Assembly: GCA_003565155.1 (NCBI GenBank)
Contig: PXDB01000027.1
Coordinates: 1 to 64,000 of the forward strand
Length of the DNA stretch: 64,000 nucleotides
Direction of reading: 5' to 3'
From: Nitriliruptoraceae bacterium
Lineage (GTDB): Bacteria; Actinomycetota; Nitriliruptoria; Nitriliruptorales; Nitriliruptoraceae
The notes beneath the pieces were generated by a model that made no database searches, was not told where the DNA came from, and saw only the letters and a list, made by a program, of their open reading frames with translations. The position numbers and the translations under genes were made by a program. Of the stretch, positions 43,784-53,262 are shown in pieces (position 1 is the first letter of the stretch; the number at the start of each line of letters is the position of its first letter).

Positions 43784-44557
43784 TCACTCGCTCGGGGCGA
43801 GGTGCGCGCACACCCGTTGCTGGAGTCCCGCGAGGGCGGTGAGCCCGGCCTCATGGCGCTCCGCGTCAGGATCCTCGATCGCGTCCAGGGCGGCGACGAC
43901 CGGCCCGGCCCGTGGCCGCCGTGGCCGCAGCGATGCCGGCACCCCCGCAGGCACCACCCGCAGGACGCCGGCCGCCTCCGTGGGGTGCGCTGCCGCTGGC
44001 CACACGGCCGGGTCACCACCGCGGGCAGCGGCGCCACCGACACCGTCGGTCACCTCCAGCCCGTAGCGCTGCTGCACCGCGGGCAGATCACCGGCCGTGA
44101 CGTAGGCGTCGACGGTGGCGGTGAGCCGGTCACCGGACGGCACCACCAGTGCATCGTCGAGGAGGCGGCGCCACCGCCCGCTGGTCACGCCCACCGGGGC
44201 ACGCCAGGCACGTACCTGGAGGCGGGCAGCGAGTTCGCCGACCGTGCGCTCGCACACCTGCCGGCGTCGGGCGGGCGGTACCGCAGGAGTGGGCGTGTTC
44301 CGCCCGGCGGCCTGGAGCAGGGTGATGAGCTCCCAGGCCACAGCCGGTGTCCAGGGCCGCCCTACCGGTCGGGGCAGCCGTTGGAGGCGCTCCACCTCGG
44401 TGCGGGTCACGACGAAGGCGCGGCCGATGCGCTGCGCGGGCAGGGTGCCGGCGGCGATGAGGTCGCGCACCGCCTGGGGCGTGCGGCCGAGGATGGCCGC
44501 CACCTCGGCGACGGTCAGCAGGGGTTCGGGTCCGGAGACGGGGCGCATGGGCAGCAT
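43784..44557 (-). CDS. Excisionase/MerR-type helix-turn-helix protein, putative regulator of the fused carboxylase
   Basis: A 257-residue protein. Residues about 12-60 form a small winged HTH (LLTVAEVAAILGRTPQAVRD, RIGRAFVVTRTEVERL), the SinR/excisionase type that reads palindromes. The rest is an unrecognised, Arg/Ala-rich domain (RRRQVCERTVGELAARLQVR, GDLPAVQQRYGLEVTDGVGG). ATG at 44557 or 44548, neither with a good ribosome site. It is divergent from the giant carboxylase gene, and the 20-bp palindrome between them lies 40 bp from its start. Regulation of fatty-acid precursor supply is an inference from position. Confidence 0.75.
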   Translation of the reverse strand: MLPMRPVSGPEPLLTVAEVAAILGRTPQAVRDLIAAGTLPAQRIGRAFVVTRTEVERLQRLPRPVGRPWTPAVAWELITLLQAAGRNTPTPAVPPARRRQVCERTVGELAARLQVRAWRAPVGVTSGRWRRLLDDALVVPSGDRLTATVDAYVTAGDLPAVQQRYGLEVTDGVGGAAARGGDPAVWPAAAHPTEAAGVLRVVPAGVPASLRPRRPRAGPVVAALDAIEDPDAERHEAGLTALAGLQQRVCAHLAPSE

Positions 44558-44597
44558 GTTCGCACAGCTGGAGGCGGCACCGACCGACGGTCACTGA

Positions 44598-44624
44598 ACC
44601 TGACGTCGACGTCAGGTCTAGGAT
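44598..44624 (+). promoter_or_regulatory. 20-bp palindrome abutting the carboxylase -10 box
   Basis: ACCTGACGTCGACGTCAGGT at 44598-44617 is a perfect palindrome containing two TGACGTC half-elements. One base later TAGGAT (44619-44624) resembles a -10 box for the rightward carboxylase gene, which starts 114 nt on. A protein bound there would sit on the spacer and block the promoter. The divergent HTH gene is the natural candidate. Confidence 0.65.
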
Positions 44625-44737
44625 GCCGGTGGGCCGCACCCCCGCGCCCCGGCGCCGCACCGCCGGGGCCTGCCGCATGCGGGGACGCTGCCGACGCCTG
44701 GCCCGGGACCTGCCCGTGTCACGACGAGGAGCCGGAC

Positions 44738-47700
44738 GTGTTCGAGCGCATCGCGATCGTGAACCGTGGCGAGCCGGCGATGCGCCTGATCCACACCGTC
44801 CGTGCCCTGCGGGCACCCGACGGGACCGGCCCACGGACGGTGGCCCTGCACACCGAGGCCGAGCGCACGGCGATGTTCGTGCGGGAGGCCGACCACGCGG
44901 TGCGGATCGGACCGGAACCCGGCGAGCCAGCATGGGCCCGCGCCCCCTACCTCGACCATGACGAGCTCGCCCGTGCCCTGCGTGCGGCACAGGCCGACGC
45001 CGCCTGGGTCGGGTGGGGCTTCGTGGCCGAGCACGCCGCCTTCGCCGACCGGTGCGCCGCGCTCGGGGTGACCTTCGTCGGCCCCAGCGGCGACACGATG
45101 CGCCGGCTCGGTGACAAGATCGGCGCGAAGCACCTCGCCGAGCAGGCCGGCGTCCCCGTGGCCCCGTGGAGCGGTGGCCCGGTCCACGACCTCGACACGG
45201 CCCGCTCGCACGCCGAACGCATCGGTACGCCGCTGGTGGTGAAGGCAACGGCGGGCGGTGGCGGCCGCGGCATCCGCGTCTGCCGTGACCTCGACGACCT
45301 CGACGCCGCGTTCGAGCGGGCCCGGGCAGAGGCTGGCGCCGCCTTCGGTGACGACACGGTGTTCCTCGAACTTATGCTCACCGACGCCCACCATGTCGAG
45401 GTGCAGGTACTGGCCGACGGCCGGGGCGGGGTGTGGGCGGTCGGCACACGGGACTGCTCCCTGCAGCGGCGCAACCAGAAGGTCCTGGAGGAGTCCGCCT
45501 CCACCGCACTGACCCCCGAGCAGGACGCGGAGCTGCGGACCGCCGCCGCGCAGCTGGCGCGCCTGGCCGACTACCGCGGAGCCGGGACGGTGGAGTTCCT
45601 GCACCAGCCCGGCACCGGGCTGACCACCTTCCTGGAGGTGAACACCCGTCTGCAGGTCGAGCACCCGGTCACCGAGCAGACCACGGGCCTGGACCTCGTG
45701 GAGTGGCAGTTGCGCATCGCCGCGGGTGAGCGCCTGCCCGACCAGCCACCGCCCTCCACCGGCCACGCCGTCGAGGTCCGCCTCAACGCGGAGGACGTCG
45801 AGCGCGGTTTCGCGCCGGCAGCGGGCCGGATCGAACTGCTCGACCTCCCCACGGGACCGGGGGTACGGGTCGACACCGGTGTCGCGGAGGGCGACACGAT
45901 CCCGCCGGAGTACGACTCGATGATCGCCAAGGTCATCGCCCACGGCGCCGACCGCGGCACGGCGCTCAGCCGTCTGCGGCGGGCACTGGCGCAGACCACG
46001 GTGCTGGTGGAGGGCGGCACCACCAACCGCGCCTTCCTCCTCGATCTCCTGACCGACGACGACGTGCTGGCCGGCCGGATCGACACCGGCTGGCTCGACC
46101 GACGCACCGCCGACGGGGGCTACCGATTCGCAGCCCGCACCGACGTCGCGTTGATCGCCGCCGCCATCGACGCGTACGACGACGCCTCCACCCTCGACCG
46201 GGACAGGTTCCTGCTGTCCGCTGCCCGGGGCCGGCCGCAGGTCGAACCGGAGCTTCCCCGCACCATCGACCTGCGCACGCAGGGGGTCGCGTACCGCCTC
46301 GAGGTGGCCTGCACCGGCCCGGGGCGCTACCTGGTCACCACCGACGGCGTGCGGGTCCTCGCCGAGGTGGAACAGCTCCGCCGCTTCGAGCGCCGGCTCA
46401 CGGTGGAGGGCACACGGTTCCGCGTGATCGCGATCCGGCAGGGGGCCGAGCAGCTCGTCGAGGTGGACGGTGTCCCCAGCCGGATCAGCCAGGACGACGC
46501 CGGGATGATCCGCAGCCAGAGCCCTTCCGTGGTGGTGTCGGTCAACGTCTCGGCCGGCGACGAGGTGGCCGCGGGCGCGAGCCTCGCGGTCCTCGAGAGC
46601 ATGAAGATGGAGACCGCGCTGACCGCACCCTTCGCCGGTCGGGTCGCAGAGGTCCTGACCGCCAGCAACGTCCAGCTCGACGCCGGCCAGCCGGTCCTGC
46701 GGCTCGAGCCGCTGGAGGAGGCGCAGGCCGCACCGACGGCCGCACCGGTGCGCTTCGCCGACCTCGCCCGGCACACGCCCACCGATGCTGCCGACACCGG
46801 GACGGTGCTGGACGCCCTGCGCCGCAGCATCCTCGGCTACGACCTCCACGAGGACAGCGTCGAGGAGCTGCTGACGCGTCTGCGCCCCCGGCGCGGCGAC
46901 GCGCACAGCGGCGCCGACCACGACCACGGACTGGGGAGAGGCTCGGACACCGAGGTGGCGGGTGAGGACACCACGACGCAGCGTCAGCTGGTCCGCGCCG
47001 AACTCGACGTGCTCCGCGCCCACGCCGACATCTCCGCCCTGTCCCGCAACCGCCGCCTCGGCGACGAGGAGGACCGGCGGGAGGAGCGCAGCGCCCGCGA
47101 GTACCTCCACGCCTACCTGCGAACCTTCGACGCCGACGCGCTACCAACGAGCTTCATCGACAAGCTCTCACGCGCCGTGGCGCACTACCAGGTGACGGAG
47201 CTCGACCGCAGCCCTGCGCTGGAGGACGCCCTGTTCCGGGTGCACCTGGCCCAACGCCGGGCCAACGCGCACGTGCCGGTGATCCTCACGCTGCTCGAGC
47301 GCCGGCTCCACGCCGGTCCGCCCCTGGACCCGGCGCTCGCCGAGGAGCTGCGGCACACCCTGGACCGCCTGATCACCGCGACCCAGGCCCGTCAGCCGGT
47401 GATCGGCGATCTGGCGCGGCGGGTGCGCTACCGCTGCTTCGAACGCCCACGGCTGGCGGCCGATCGCACACGGGCCTACGCCCGCGCCCGTGACCACCTG
47501 CGGGCCCTCGCGGCCCACCCGACGCGCGCTGACCGTGACGAGCGGCTCAGGGACCTGATCGACGCCCCGGAGCCACTGCTCGGCCTGCTGGAGGATCCGG
47601 CGGTCACCGGGGAGATGCTCACGCCCCTGCTGGAGGTCCTCACCCGACGCTACTACCGCACCCGAGAGGTCGAACAGGTCAGCACCGTCGACCTCGGCAG

Positions 47701-50365
47701 CTCGACAGCCGTGGTCGCTGATTTCGTCGACCCCCGGGGGCGGGGTCGGGTGATCGCCCTCGCTGCCACCGCCGACGATCTCTCGGAGTCGCTGCAGGCC
47801 ACCGCGCGGCTGGCCGGCGATCTCGACGTGGACGAGGTCGGTGCCGGGGTGGTCGCGGACGTGTACGTGACCTGGCGGGACGCGCCGACCGAGCTGGACC
47901 TGTTGGCCGCCGGCCTGGAGGCCGACCTCGACGATGCCGTGCTCCCAGCAGCGCTGCGGCGGGTGACGCTGTCGCTGACCGTCGCGCCGGGTGGTGATCC
48001 GGGTGCCCCGGAGCGCCCGTCCGTGGAGCACCTGACCTTCCGCCGCACCGCGCAGGGGTTCCGGGAACGCCGCCACCTGAGGGGCATCCACCCTCTGGTG
48101 GCCGGCCGGCTCGACCTGTGGCGCTTCGAGCGGTTCGCCCTGACCCGCCTGCCCTCCTCGGAACACGTCTACCTGTTCCACGCGCGCGCCCATGACAACC
48201 CCGAGGACGAGCGGCTGTTCGCCCTCGCCGAGGTCCGCGACCTCACCCCCGTCCGGGACGAGGCCGACCGCGTCGTGGGGCTGCCCGAACTCGAGCAGGT
48301 CCTTGCCACCGCCCTCGACGACCTGCGGCGCGCCCGGGCGATGGCCCCAGGCGGCAACGCGCCGGACTGGAACCGGGTCGTGCTGCACGTCTGGCCGACG
48401 GTCCGGGTGCCCGTGGAGGAGCTCGAGCCGGTGGTGCGCGCCGTCGCACCCACCACCGAGGGGCTCGGGCTCGAGCAGGTGGCGGTGCGGGCACGCTTCG
48501 AGCTCCCCGGGAGCGAGCCGCGCGAGGCGATGGTGCGGATGTCCCGCCCGCCGGGCCAGGGGTTCACCCTCCGGGTGACCGAGCCCCCACGCACGCCGCT
48601 GGTCAGCTTCGACGAGGTCAGCCGCCAGATCATCAAGGCCCGTCGGCGCGGCAGCGTCTACCCCTACGAGCTGGTGCCCCTGCTGACCCAGGACCGGTCC
48701 GCGCCGGGGACACCGGACGCGCCGGCGGGCACGGCACGCGGCTTCGTGGAGTACGACCTCGACGAGGACGGCCGGCTGGTCGTCGTGGACCGTCCACCGG
48801 GTCGCAACCGCGCCGGGATCGTGGTCGGCACCGTCACCACCCGAACCTCCCGCTATCCCGAGGGCATGACGCGGGTGGCGCTGTTCGGTGATCCGACCAA
48901 AGGGCTCGGCTCGATCGCCACCCGGGAGTGCGCGCTCATCAGCCAGGCCATCGACCTGGCAGAGCAGCTCCAGGCGCCCATCGAGTGGTTCGCGGTGTCC
49001 TCCGGTGCCCGCATCGCCATGGACTCCGGGACGGAGAACATGGACGGCGTGGCCCGCGTGCTGCGGCGCATCATCGAGTTCACCCAAGCCGGGGGCCAGA
49101 TCAACGTCATCGTGGCGGGGATCAACGTCGGCGCCCAGCCCTACTGGAACGCCGAGGCCACGATGCTCATGCACACCAAGGGCATCCTGGTCATGACCCC
49201 CGACTCCGCCATGGTGCTCACCGGCAAGCAGGCCCTCGACTACTCCGGTGGGGTGTCGGCGGAGGACAACTTCGGGATCGGCGGCTACGACCGTGTGATG
49301 GGCCCCAACGGCCAGGCGCAGCACTGGGCCCCGGACCTCGCCGGCGCGATCGAGGTGCTGTTCACCCACTACGAGCACAGCTACGTCGCGCCGGGCGAAC
49401 GTTTCCCCCGGCCGGCACCCACCACCGACGACCGCCACCGCGACGTCCGTGGCTACCCCCACCAGGTGGAGGGGCTCGACTTCACCACCGTCGGCGAGGT
49501 GTTCGACGAGCGCACCAACCCGGGCCGCAAGAAGCCCTTCGACATCCGCACGGTGCTGCGCGCGGTGGCGGACCTCGACCACGAGCCGCTGGAGCGCTGG
49601 CGCGACATGGCCGACGCCGAGGTGGCGGTGGTCACCGACGCCCACCTCGGCGGCTACCCCGTGACCCTGCTCGGTATCGAGTCGCGGCCACTGCCGCGCC
49701 GGGGCCCGGTCCCGGCGGACGGCCCGACGGGGTGGACCGCCGGCACGCTCTTCCCTCGGGCGTCCAAGAAGGTGGCTCGGGCGATCAACGCCGCCAGCGG
49801 CATCCGCCCGGTGGTCGTACTCGCCAACCTGTCCGGGTTCGACGGTTCGCCGGAGTCACTGCGGGAGTGGCAGCTGGAGCTCGGGGCGGAGATCGGACGG
49901 GCCATCGTCAACTTCGACGGGCCCGTGGTGTTCACCGTGATCTCGCGCTACCACGGTGGTGCCTTCGTGGTGTTCTCCACCGCGCTCAACGACCACCTCG
50001 AGGTCGCCGCACTGGAGGGTTCGCACGCGTCGGTCATCGGCGGCGCGCCAGCCGCCGCGGTGGTCTTCACCGGAGAGGTGAACCGGCGCACCGACCGAGA
50101 CGAGCGCGTCGTCGCGCTGCGCCGACGGCTCGAGCAGGCGAACGGCGCCGCGCAGGGGCAGCTGCGCGCGGAGCTGGAGCGGGTGCAGGCCGAGGTGCGC
50201 TCACGCAAGCTCGGCGAGGTGGCGGCGGAGTTCGACCGGGTCCACTCGATCGAGCGAGCGAGGGACGTCGGGTCCGTCGACCACATCGTGGCGCCCGGAC
50301 GGTTGCGCCCGTACCTGATCGACGCGGTGGAGCGGGGCATGGCAGCCGTCACCGAGCGCCCGTGA
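44738..50365 (+). CDS. Single-chain multidomain acyl-CoA carboxylase (eukaryotic-type ACC layout)
   Basis: A 1875-residue biotin enzyme adding CO2 to acetyl-CoA or another acyl-CoA. Residues 1-450 are biotin carboxylase (FERIAIVNRGEPAMRLIHTV; VVKATAGGGGRGIRVC near 167; EVNTRLQVEHPVTEQTTG near 302). The biotin carrier at 585-655 has Lys623 in ESMKMETAL. Residues about 680-1300 are a central region as in eukaryotic ACC, ending IIKARRRGSVYPYEL. The carboxyltransferase follows at 1300-1860 (SSGARIAMDSGTENMDG; LDYSGGVSAEDNFGIGGYDR; SRYHGGAFVVFSTALND). Most bacteria split these domains among subunits. GTG 44738 has GAGGAG upstream; an open-frame extension to 43751 is rejected. Substrate not settled. 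Confidence 0.92.
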   Translation: MFERIAIVNRGEPAMRLIHTVRALRAPDGTGPRTVALHTEAERTAMFVREADHAVRIGPEPGEPAWARAPYLDHDELARALRAAQADAAWVGWGFVAEHAAFADRCAALGVTFVGPSGDTMRRLGDKIGAKHLAEQAGVPVAPWSGGPVHDLDTARSHAERIGTPLVVKATAGGGGRGIRVCRDLDDLDAAFERARAEAGAAFGDDTVFLELMLTDAHHVEVQVLADGRGGVWAVGTRDCSLQRRNQKVLEESASTALTPEQDAELRTAAAQLARLADYRGAGTVEFLHQPGTGLTTFLEVNTRLQVEHPVTEQTTGLDLVEWQLRIAAGERLPDQPPPSTGHAVEVRLNAEDVERGFAPAAGRIELLDLPTGPGVRVDTGVAEGDTIPPEYDSMIAKVIAHGADRGTALSRLRRALAQTTVLVEGGTTNRAFLLDLLTDDDVLAGRIDTGWLDRRTADGGYRFAARTDVALIAAAIDAYDDASTLDRDRFLLSAARGRPQVEPELPRTIDLRTQGVAYRLEVACTGPGRYLVTTDGVRVLAEVEQLRRFERRLTVEGTRFRVIAIRQGAEQLVEVDGVPSRISQDDAGMIRSQSPSVVVSVNVSAGDEVAAGASLAVLESMKMETALTAPFAGRVAEVLTASNVQLDAGQPVLRLEPLEEAQAAPTAAPVRFADLARHTPTDAADTGTVLDALRRSILGYDLHEDSVEELLTRLRPRRGDAHSGADHDHGLGRGSDTEVAGEDTTTQRQLVRAELDVLRAHADISALSRNRRLGDEEDRREERSAREYLHAYLRTFDADALPTSFIDKLSRAVAHYQVTELDRSPALEDALFRVHLAQRRANAHVPVILTLLERRLHAGPPLDPALAEELRHTLDRLITATQARQPVIGDLARRVRYRCFERPRLAADRTRAYARARDHLRALAAHPTRADRDERLRDLIDAPEPLLGLLEDPAVTGEMLTPLLEVLTRRYYRTREVEQVSTVDLGSSTAVVADFVDPRGRGRVIALAATADDLSESLQATARLAGDLDVDEVGAGVVADVYVTWRDAPTELDLLAAGLEADLDDAVLPAALRRVTLSLTVAPGGDPGAPERPSVEHLTFRRTAQGFRERRHLRGIHPLVAGRLDLWRFERFALTRLPSSEHVYLFHARAHDNPEDERLFALAEVRDLTPVRDEADRVVGLPELEQVLATALDDLRRARAMAPGGNAPDWNRVVLHVWPTVRVPVEELEPVVRAVAPTTEGLGLEQVAVRARFELPGSEPREAMVRMSRPPGQGFTLRVTEPPRTPLVSFDEVSRQIIKARRRGSVYPYELVPLLTQDRSAPGTPDAPAGTARGFVEYDLDEDGRLVVVDRPPGRNRAGIVVGTVTTRTSRYPEGMTRVALFGDPTKGLGSIATRECALISQAIDLAEQLQAPIEWFAVSSGARIAMDSGTENMDGVARVLRRIIEFTQAGGQINVIVAGINVGAQPYWNAEATMLMHTKGILVMTPDSAMVLTGKQALDYSGGVSAEDNFGIGGYDRVMGPNGQAQHWAPDLAGAIEVLFTHYEHSYVAPGERFPRPAPTTDDRHRDVRGYPHQVEGLDFTTVGEVFDERTNPGRKKPFDIRTVLRAVADLDHEPLERWRDMADAEVAVVTDAHLGGYPVTLLGIESRPLPRRGPVPADGPTGWTAGTLFPRASKKVARAINAASGIRPVVVLANLSGFDGSPESLREWQLELGAEIGRAIVNFDGPVVFTVISRYHGGAFVVFSTALNDHLEVAALEGSHASVIGGAPAAAVVFTGEVNRRTDRDERVVALRRRLEQANGAAQGQLRAELERVQAEVRSRKLGEVAAEFDRVHSIERARDVGSVDHIVAPGRLRPYLIDAVERGMAAVTERP

Positions 50366-50509
50366 CGCCACCTGCCCCCGCTCGCGTGCACGCGCGGCCG
50401 TCGACCGCCCGCCCGGGGGGCGACCTGACCTCCCGACGGCGTCGTCAGCCCGCGTCGCCTTCGGGGCGCGCCTGGCCGCCGCCGCGCAGCGCCACCGGGA
50501 AGCGCGGCG

Positions 50510-50884
50510 TCAGTTCGCGCTGCTCTGCTGCTCCGCGACCTGGCGGTGCACGTCCTCCATGTCGAGCGCCTTGATCTGGTCGATCAGGTCGAGCAGGGAC
50601 TCCTTGGGCAGCGCCCCGGCCTGGTTGAACACCAGCACGTTGTCGCGGAAGGCCATCAGGGTCGGGATGGAACGGATCTGGAAGGCTGCGGCGAGCTCCT
50701 GCTGCTGCTCGGTGTCGACCTTGCCGAACACGACGTCCTCGTGCTCGCCGGCGGCCTCCTCGTAGATCGGGGCGAACATCTTGCAGGGACCGCACCAGTC
50801 CGCCCAGAAATCGACGAGGACGATCTCGTTCTCATCGATGGTCTCGCGGAAGTCATCAGCGGTCAGATCCTTCGTGGTACTCAC
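50510..50884 (-). CDS. trxA: Thioredoxin
   Basis: A 124-residue disulfide reductase. VDFWADWCGPCKM places the redox pair at Cys31 and Cys34; SIPTLMAFRDNVLV supplies the cis-Pro after Ile. The C-terminal 15 residues (KALDMEDVHRQVAEQQ) extend the fold by a helix. GTG 50884 has AAGGAG 6 nt upstream. Single gene; can serve the PrxQ peroxiredoxin. Confidence 0.94.
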   Translation of the reverse strand: MSTTKDLTADDFRETIDENEIVLVDFWADWCGPCKMFAPIYEEAAGEHEDVVFGKVDTEQQQELAAAFQIRSIPTLMAFRDNVLVFNQAGALPKESLLDLIDQIKALDMEDVHRQVAEQQSSAN

Positions 50885-51266
50885 GGGAGCTCCTTCGGCG
50901 GAGGGGGGACGTGGTCGGGTCGTCACATCAGGACCCGTTCAACGGAGGAGAACGCTACACACACCCACGACATTCCCGGATGCGCGCCTGCGTGCGGCAG
51001 TGGTCCACATCGGTGCCCAACACCCCGGCGTGGCCGTCAGCCCGAACGGCCGCGGGCCCAACGACCAGGGTGCGGCGCCGAGGTGACGGTGCCGTCTGGT
51101 CCCCTCCACGGCACCGCGGTCGGCACCTCCTGCGAACAGCGCACCGGCGTACGACCGGACGGGCCCCGGAGGAGCCGAACGCTCACAGTAGTGTTCACTT
51201 ACGGAACGTCAGCCTACGGACTGTGGCGTATCGACCGCCGCACAGGGCAGGCCAGCGGAGGACCCG
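50885..51266. other. Divergent intergenic region with a possible operator
   Basis: No gene seen. GTTC-N7-GAAC at 51193-51207, followed by TACGGA-type boxes about 30 nt further, may be the TetR operator and promoter; weak. The left part would hold the thioredoxin promoter. Confidence 0.35.
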
Positions 51267-51953
51267 ATGACCACCGACACCGCCCGCACCGCGGCAGCCG
51301 ACACCCCCCCGGACGGCAGCACCGACCGTCGCAGCGTCGAAGAACGACGCCAGCAACTGGTCGAGGCCGCCCGCAAGGTGATGTCGGAACAGGGGCTCGA
51401 CAAGGCGACGACCCGTGCCATCACCGACGAGGCCGGGCTCGCGCTCGGCGCCTTCCACTACGCCTTCATCTCCAAGGATGAGCTCCTCGAGGCGGTGATC
51501 GAGCGCATCGCCGGCGAGGTGGACGCCGTGCTGGTCCGCACCCTCGAGGCCGCGGAGACGCGGTCAGCCGAGCCGGACGGCCACGCGCTGGTGGTCGAGG
51601 TGCTGCGCCGCTTCCTCACCGACCTGTGGGAGTACTGCACATCCACCCCCGAACTCCATCTCGCGCAGTACGAGCTGACCCTGCATGCGCTCCGGGACCC
51701 GTCGCTGCGCCACCTCGCGCAGCGGCAGTACGACCTCTACAGCGCGACCGTTGCCCGGGCCCTCGGAGGTCTGAGCGATGAGCTCGACGCCGGAACCGCG
51801 GACGCCCTCGCGCGCTACGTCGTCGCGACACTCGACGGGCTGCTCCTCCAGTGGCTGGTCGAGGGCGACGACGCAGCTGCCGGCCTTCGGCTCGCCCGCC
51901 ATCTGCGCACCCTGCCGGCGATCGTCACCGTGCACGGCGAGCCGCTCGAGTGA
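51267..51953 (+). CDS. TetR family transcriptional regulator
   Basis: A 228-residue repressor. The HTH is at about 28-75 (RRQQLVEAARKVMSEQGLDK, TRAITDEAGLALGAFHYAF); the rest is the helical ligand domain. In the ligand domain LARYVVATLDGLLLQWLVEGD is typical. It lies tail-to-tail with an acyl-CoA dehydrogenase gene 23 bp away; regulators of fatty-acid degradation often have this context, so an acyl-CoA ligand is plausible but unproven. Confidence 0.93.
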   Translation: MTTDTARTAAADTPPDGSTDRRSVEERRQQLVEAARKVMSEQGLDKATTRAITDEAGLALGAFHYAFISKDELLEAVIERIAGEVDAVLVRTLEAAETRSAEPDGHALVVEVLRRFLTDLWEYCTSTPELHLAQYELTLHALRDPSLRHLAQRQYDLYSATVARALGGLSDELDAGTADALARYVVATLDGLLLQWLVEGDDAAAGLRLARHLRTLPAIVTVHGEPLE

Positions 51954-51976
51954 CCGTGGCAGCGCGGTGTTTAGGG

Positions 51977-53122
51977 TCACACCCCGAGGGTGCGGCCGAT
52001 GATCTCCTTCATGATCTCGTTCGTCCCGCCGTAGATGCGCTGCACCCGGGCGTCGACGTAGGCTCGGGCGATGGGGTACTCGCGCATGTAGCCGTAGCCG
52101 CCGTGCAACTGGACGCAGGTGTCCACCACCTCGCCGAGGAGGTCGGTCAGCCACCACTTGGCCATGGCGGCGTCCTCGACGCTCAACTGACCGTCGTTGT
52201 GCAGCATCGTGCACCGGTCGGCGAACTGCTGGCCGATGGTGATCTTGGTGTGCATCTCGGCGAGCTGGAAGCGCGAGTTCTGGAAGGCGCCGATGGGTCG
52301 TCCGAAGGCCGTGCGCTCCTTGCAGTAGGTCAGGGTGGCGTCGAACGCGGCCTGTGCACCGGCGATCGCGGCGATCCCGATGCCGAGGCGTTCCTGTGGG
52401 AGGGCCTCCATCAGGTAGACGAACCCCTTGCCCTCCTCCCCGAGCAGGTTCTCCTCGGGCACGCGGACATCGGTGAAGAACAGTTCGGCGGTGTCCTGGG
52501 CGTGCATGCCGATCTTGTCGAGCTTGCGGCCGCGTTCGAAGCCCTCCATGCCCCGCTCGACGACCAGCAGGCTGATCCCACCGTGGGCGGAGGACGGGTC
52601 CGTCTTGGCGCAGACGATCACCAGGTCGGCCTGGATGCCGTTGGTGATGAAGGTCTTCGCGCCGTTCAGCAGGTAGCTGCCGTCGTCCTGCGGGATCGCG
52701 GTGGTGGACATCGACGCGAGATCGGAGCCGGTGCCCGGTTCGGTCATGGCGATGGCGGTGATGATCTCGCCGGAGGCCATGGGCGGGAACCAGCGTCGCC
52801 GTTGCTCCTCGCTCGCATACGCCAGGAAGTAGGGCACGATGACGTCGTTATGGAGCGGGAACCCGACCCCGGAGGCGCCGACCTTGGCGAGCTCCTCGGT
52901 GACGATCACGTTGTAGCGGAAGTCCGGCACCCCACCGCCGCCGTACTCGGTGGGAACGTCGGTACACAGCAGGCCGAGGGCTCCCGCCTTCTTCCACAGC
53001 TCCCGCGGGACCAGGCCCTCGCGTTCCCACTCGTCGTGGAACGGCACCACCTCGTCCGCCACGAAGCGGGCGACCAGGTCCCGGAATCCGTCGTGTTCCT
53101 CGGTGAAGATGTCGCGCTGCAC
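51977..53122 (-). CDS. Acyl-CoA dehydrogenase, long-chain (LCAD-like) type
   Basis: A 381-residue FAD enzyme catalysing the first step of beta-oxidation, passing electrons to ETF. AMTEPGTGSDLASMSTTA and FITNG are the FAD/substrate motifs; QERLGIGIAAIAGAQAAFD and KERTAFGRPIGAFQ the helical part; the end VQRIYGGTNEIMKEIIGR has Gly where medium-chain enzymes keep the catalytic Glu (YEGT), as in long-chain enzymes that use a Glu in helix G. I see FDATLTY there rather than a clear Glu, so the base is uncertain. GTG 53122 has GGGAGG upstream. The reading frame upstream crosses repeats and is not coding. Confidence 0.93.
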   Translation of the reverse strand: MQRDIFTEEHDGFRDLVARFVADEVVPFHDEWEREGLVPRELWKKAGALGLLCTDVPTEYGGGGVPDFRYNVIVTEELAKVGASGVGFPLHNDVIVPYFLAYASEEQRRRWFPPMASGEIITAIAMTEPGTGSDLASMSTTAIPQDDGSYLLNGAKTFITNGIQADLVIVCAKTDPSSAHGGISLLVVERGMEGFERGRKLDKIGMHAQDTAELFFTDVRVPEENLLGEEGKGFVYLMEALPQERLGIGIAAIAGAQAAFDATLTYCKERTAFGRPIGAFQNSRFQLAEMHTKITIGQQFADRCTMLHNDGQLSVEDAAMAKWWLTDLLGEVVDTCVQLHGGYGYMREYPIARAYVDARVQRIYGGTNEIMKEIIGRTLGV

Positions 53123-53262
53123 CCTGCGCCCTCCCGACTCGTGCCGCTGCCGTAGCGGAACGGAAGCCGCAGAACCGTTCCGCTCGCCGAACGGTACCGA
53201 ACCCGGCGCGAACCGCCTGCGTCGCCGACGTAGCCCGGTGACGCAGGCCGGGCGAGGCTCGC

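Noticed and set aside
43751-44737. N-terminal extension of the carboxylase to 43751
   Set aside because: It overlaps the HTH gene, the palindrome and the predicted promoter; family homology begins at FERIAIVNRGE.
44618-49645. Two minus-strand frames of over 800 residues across the carboxylase gene
   Set aside because: Antisense shadows of the fused carboxylase; composition biased to Val/Gly/Asp/His and no motif or ribosome site.
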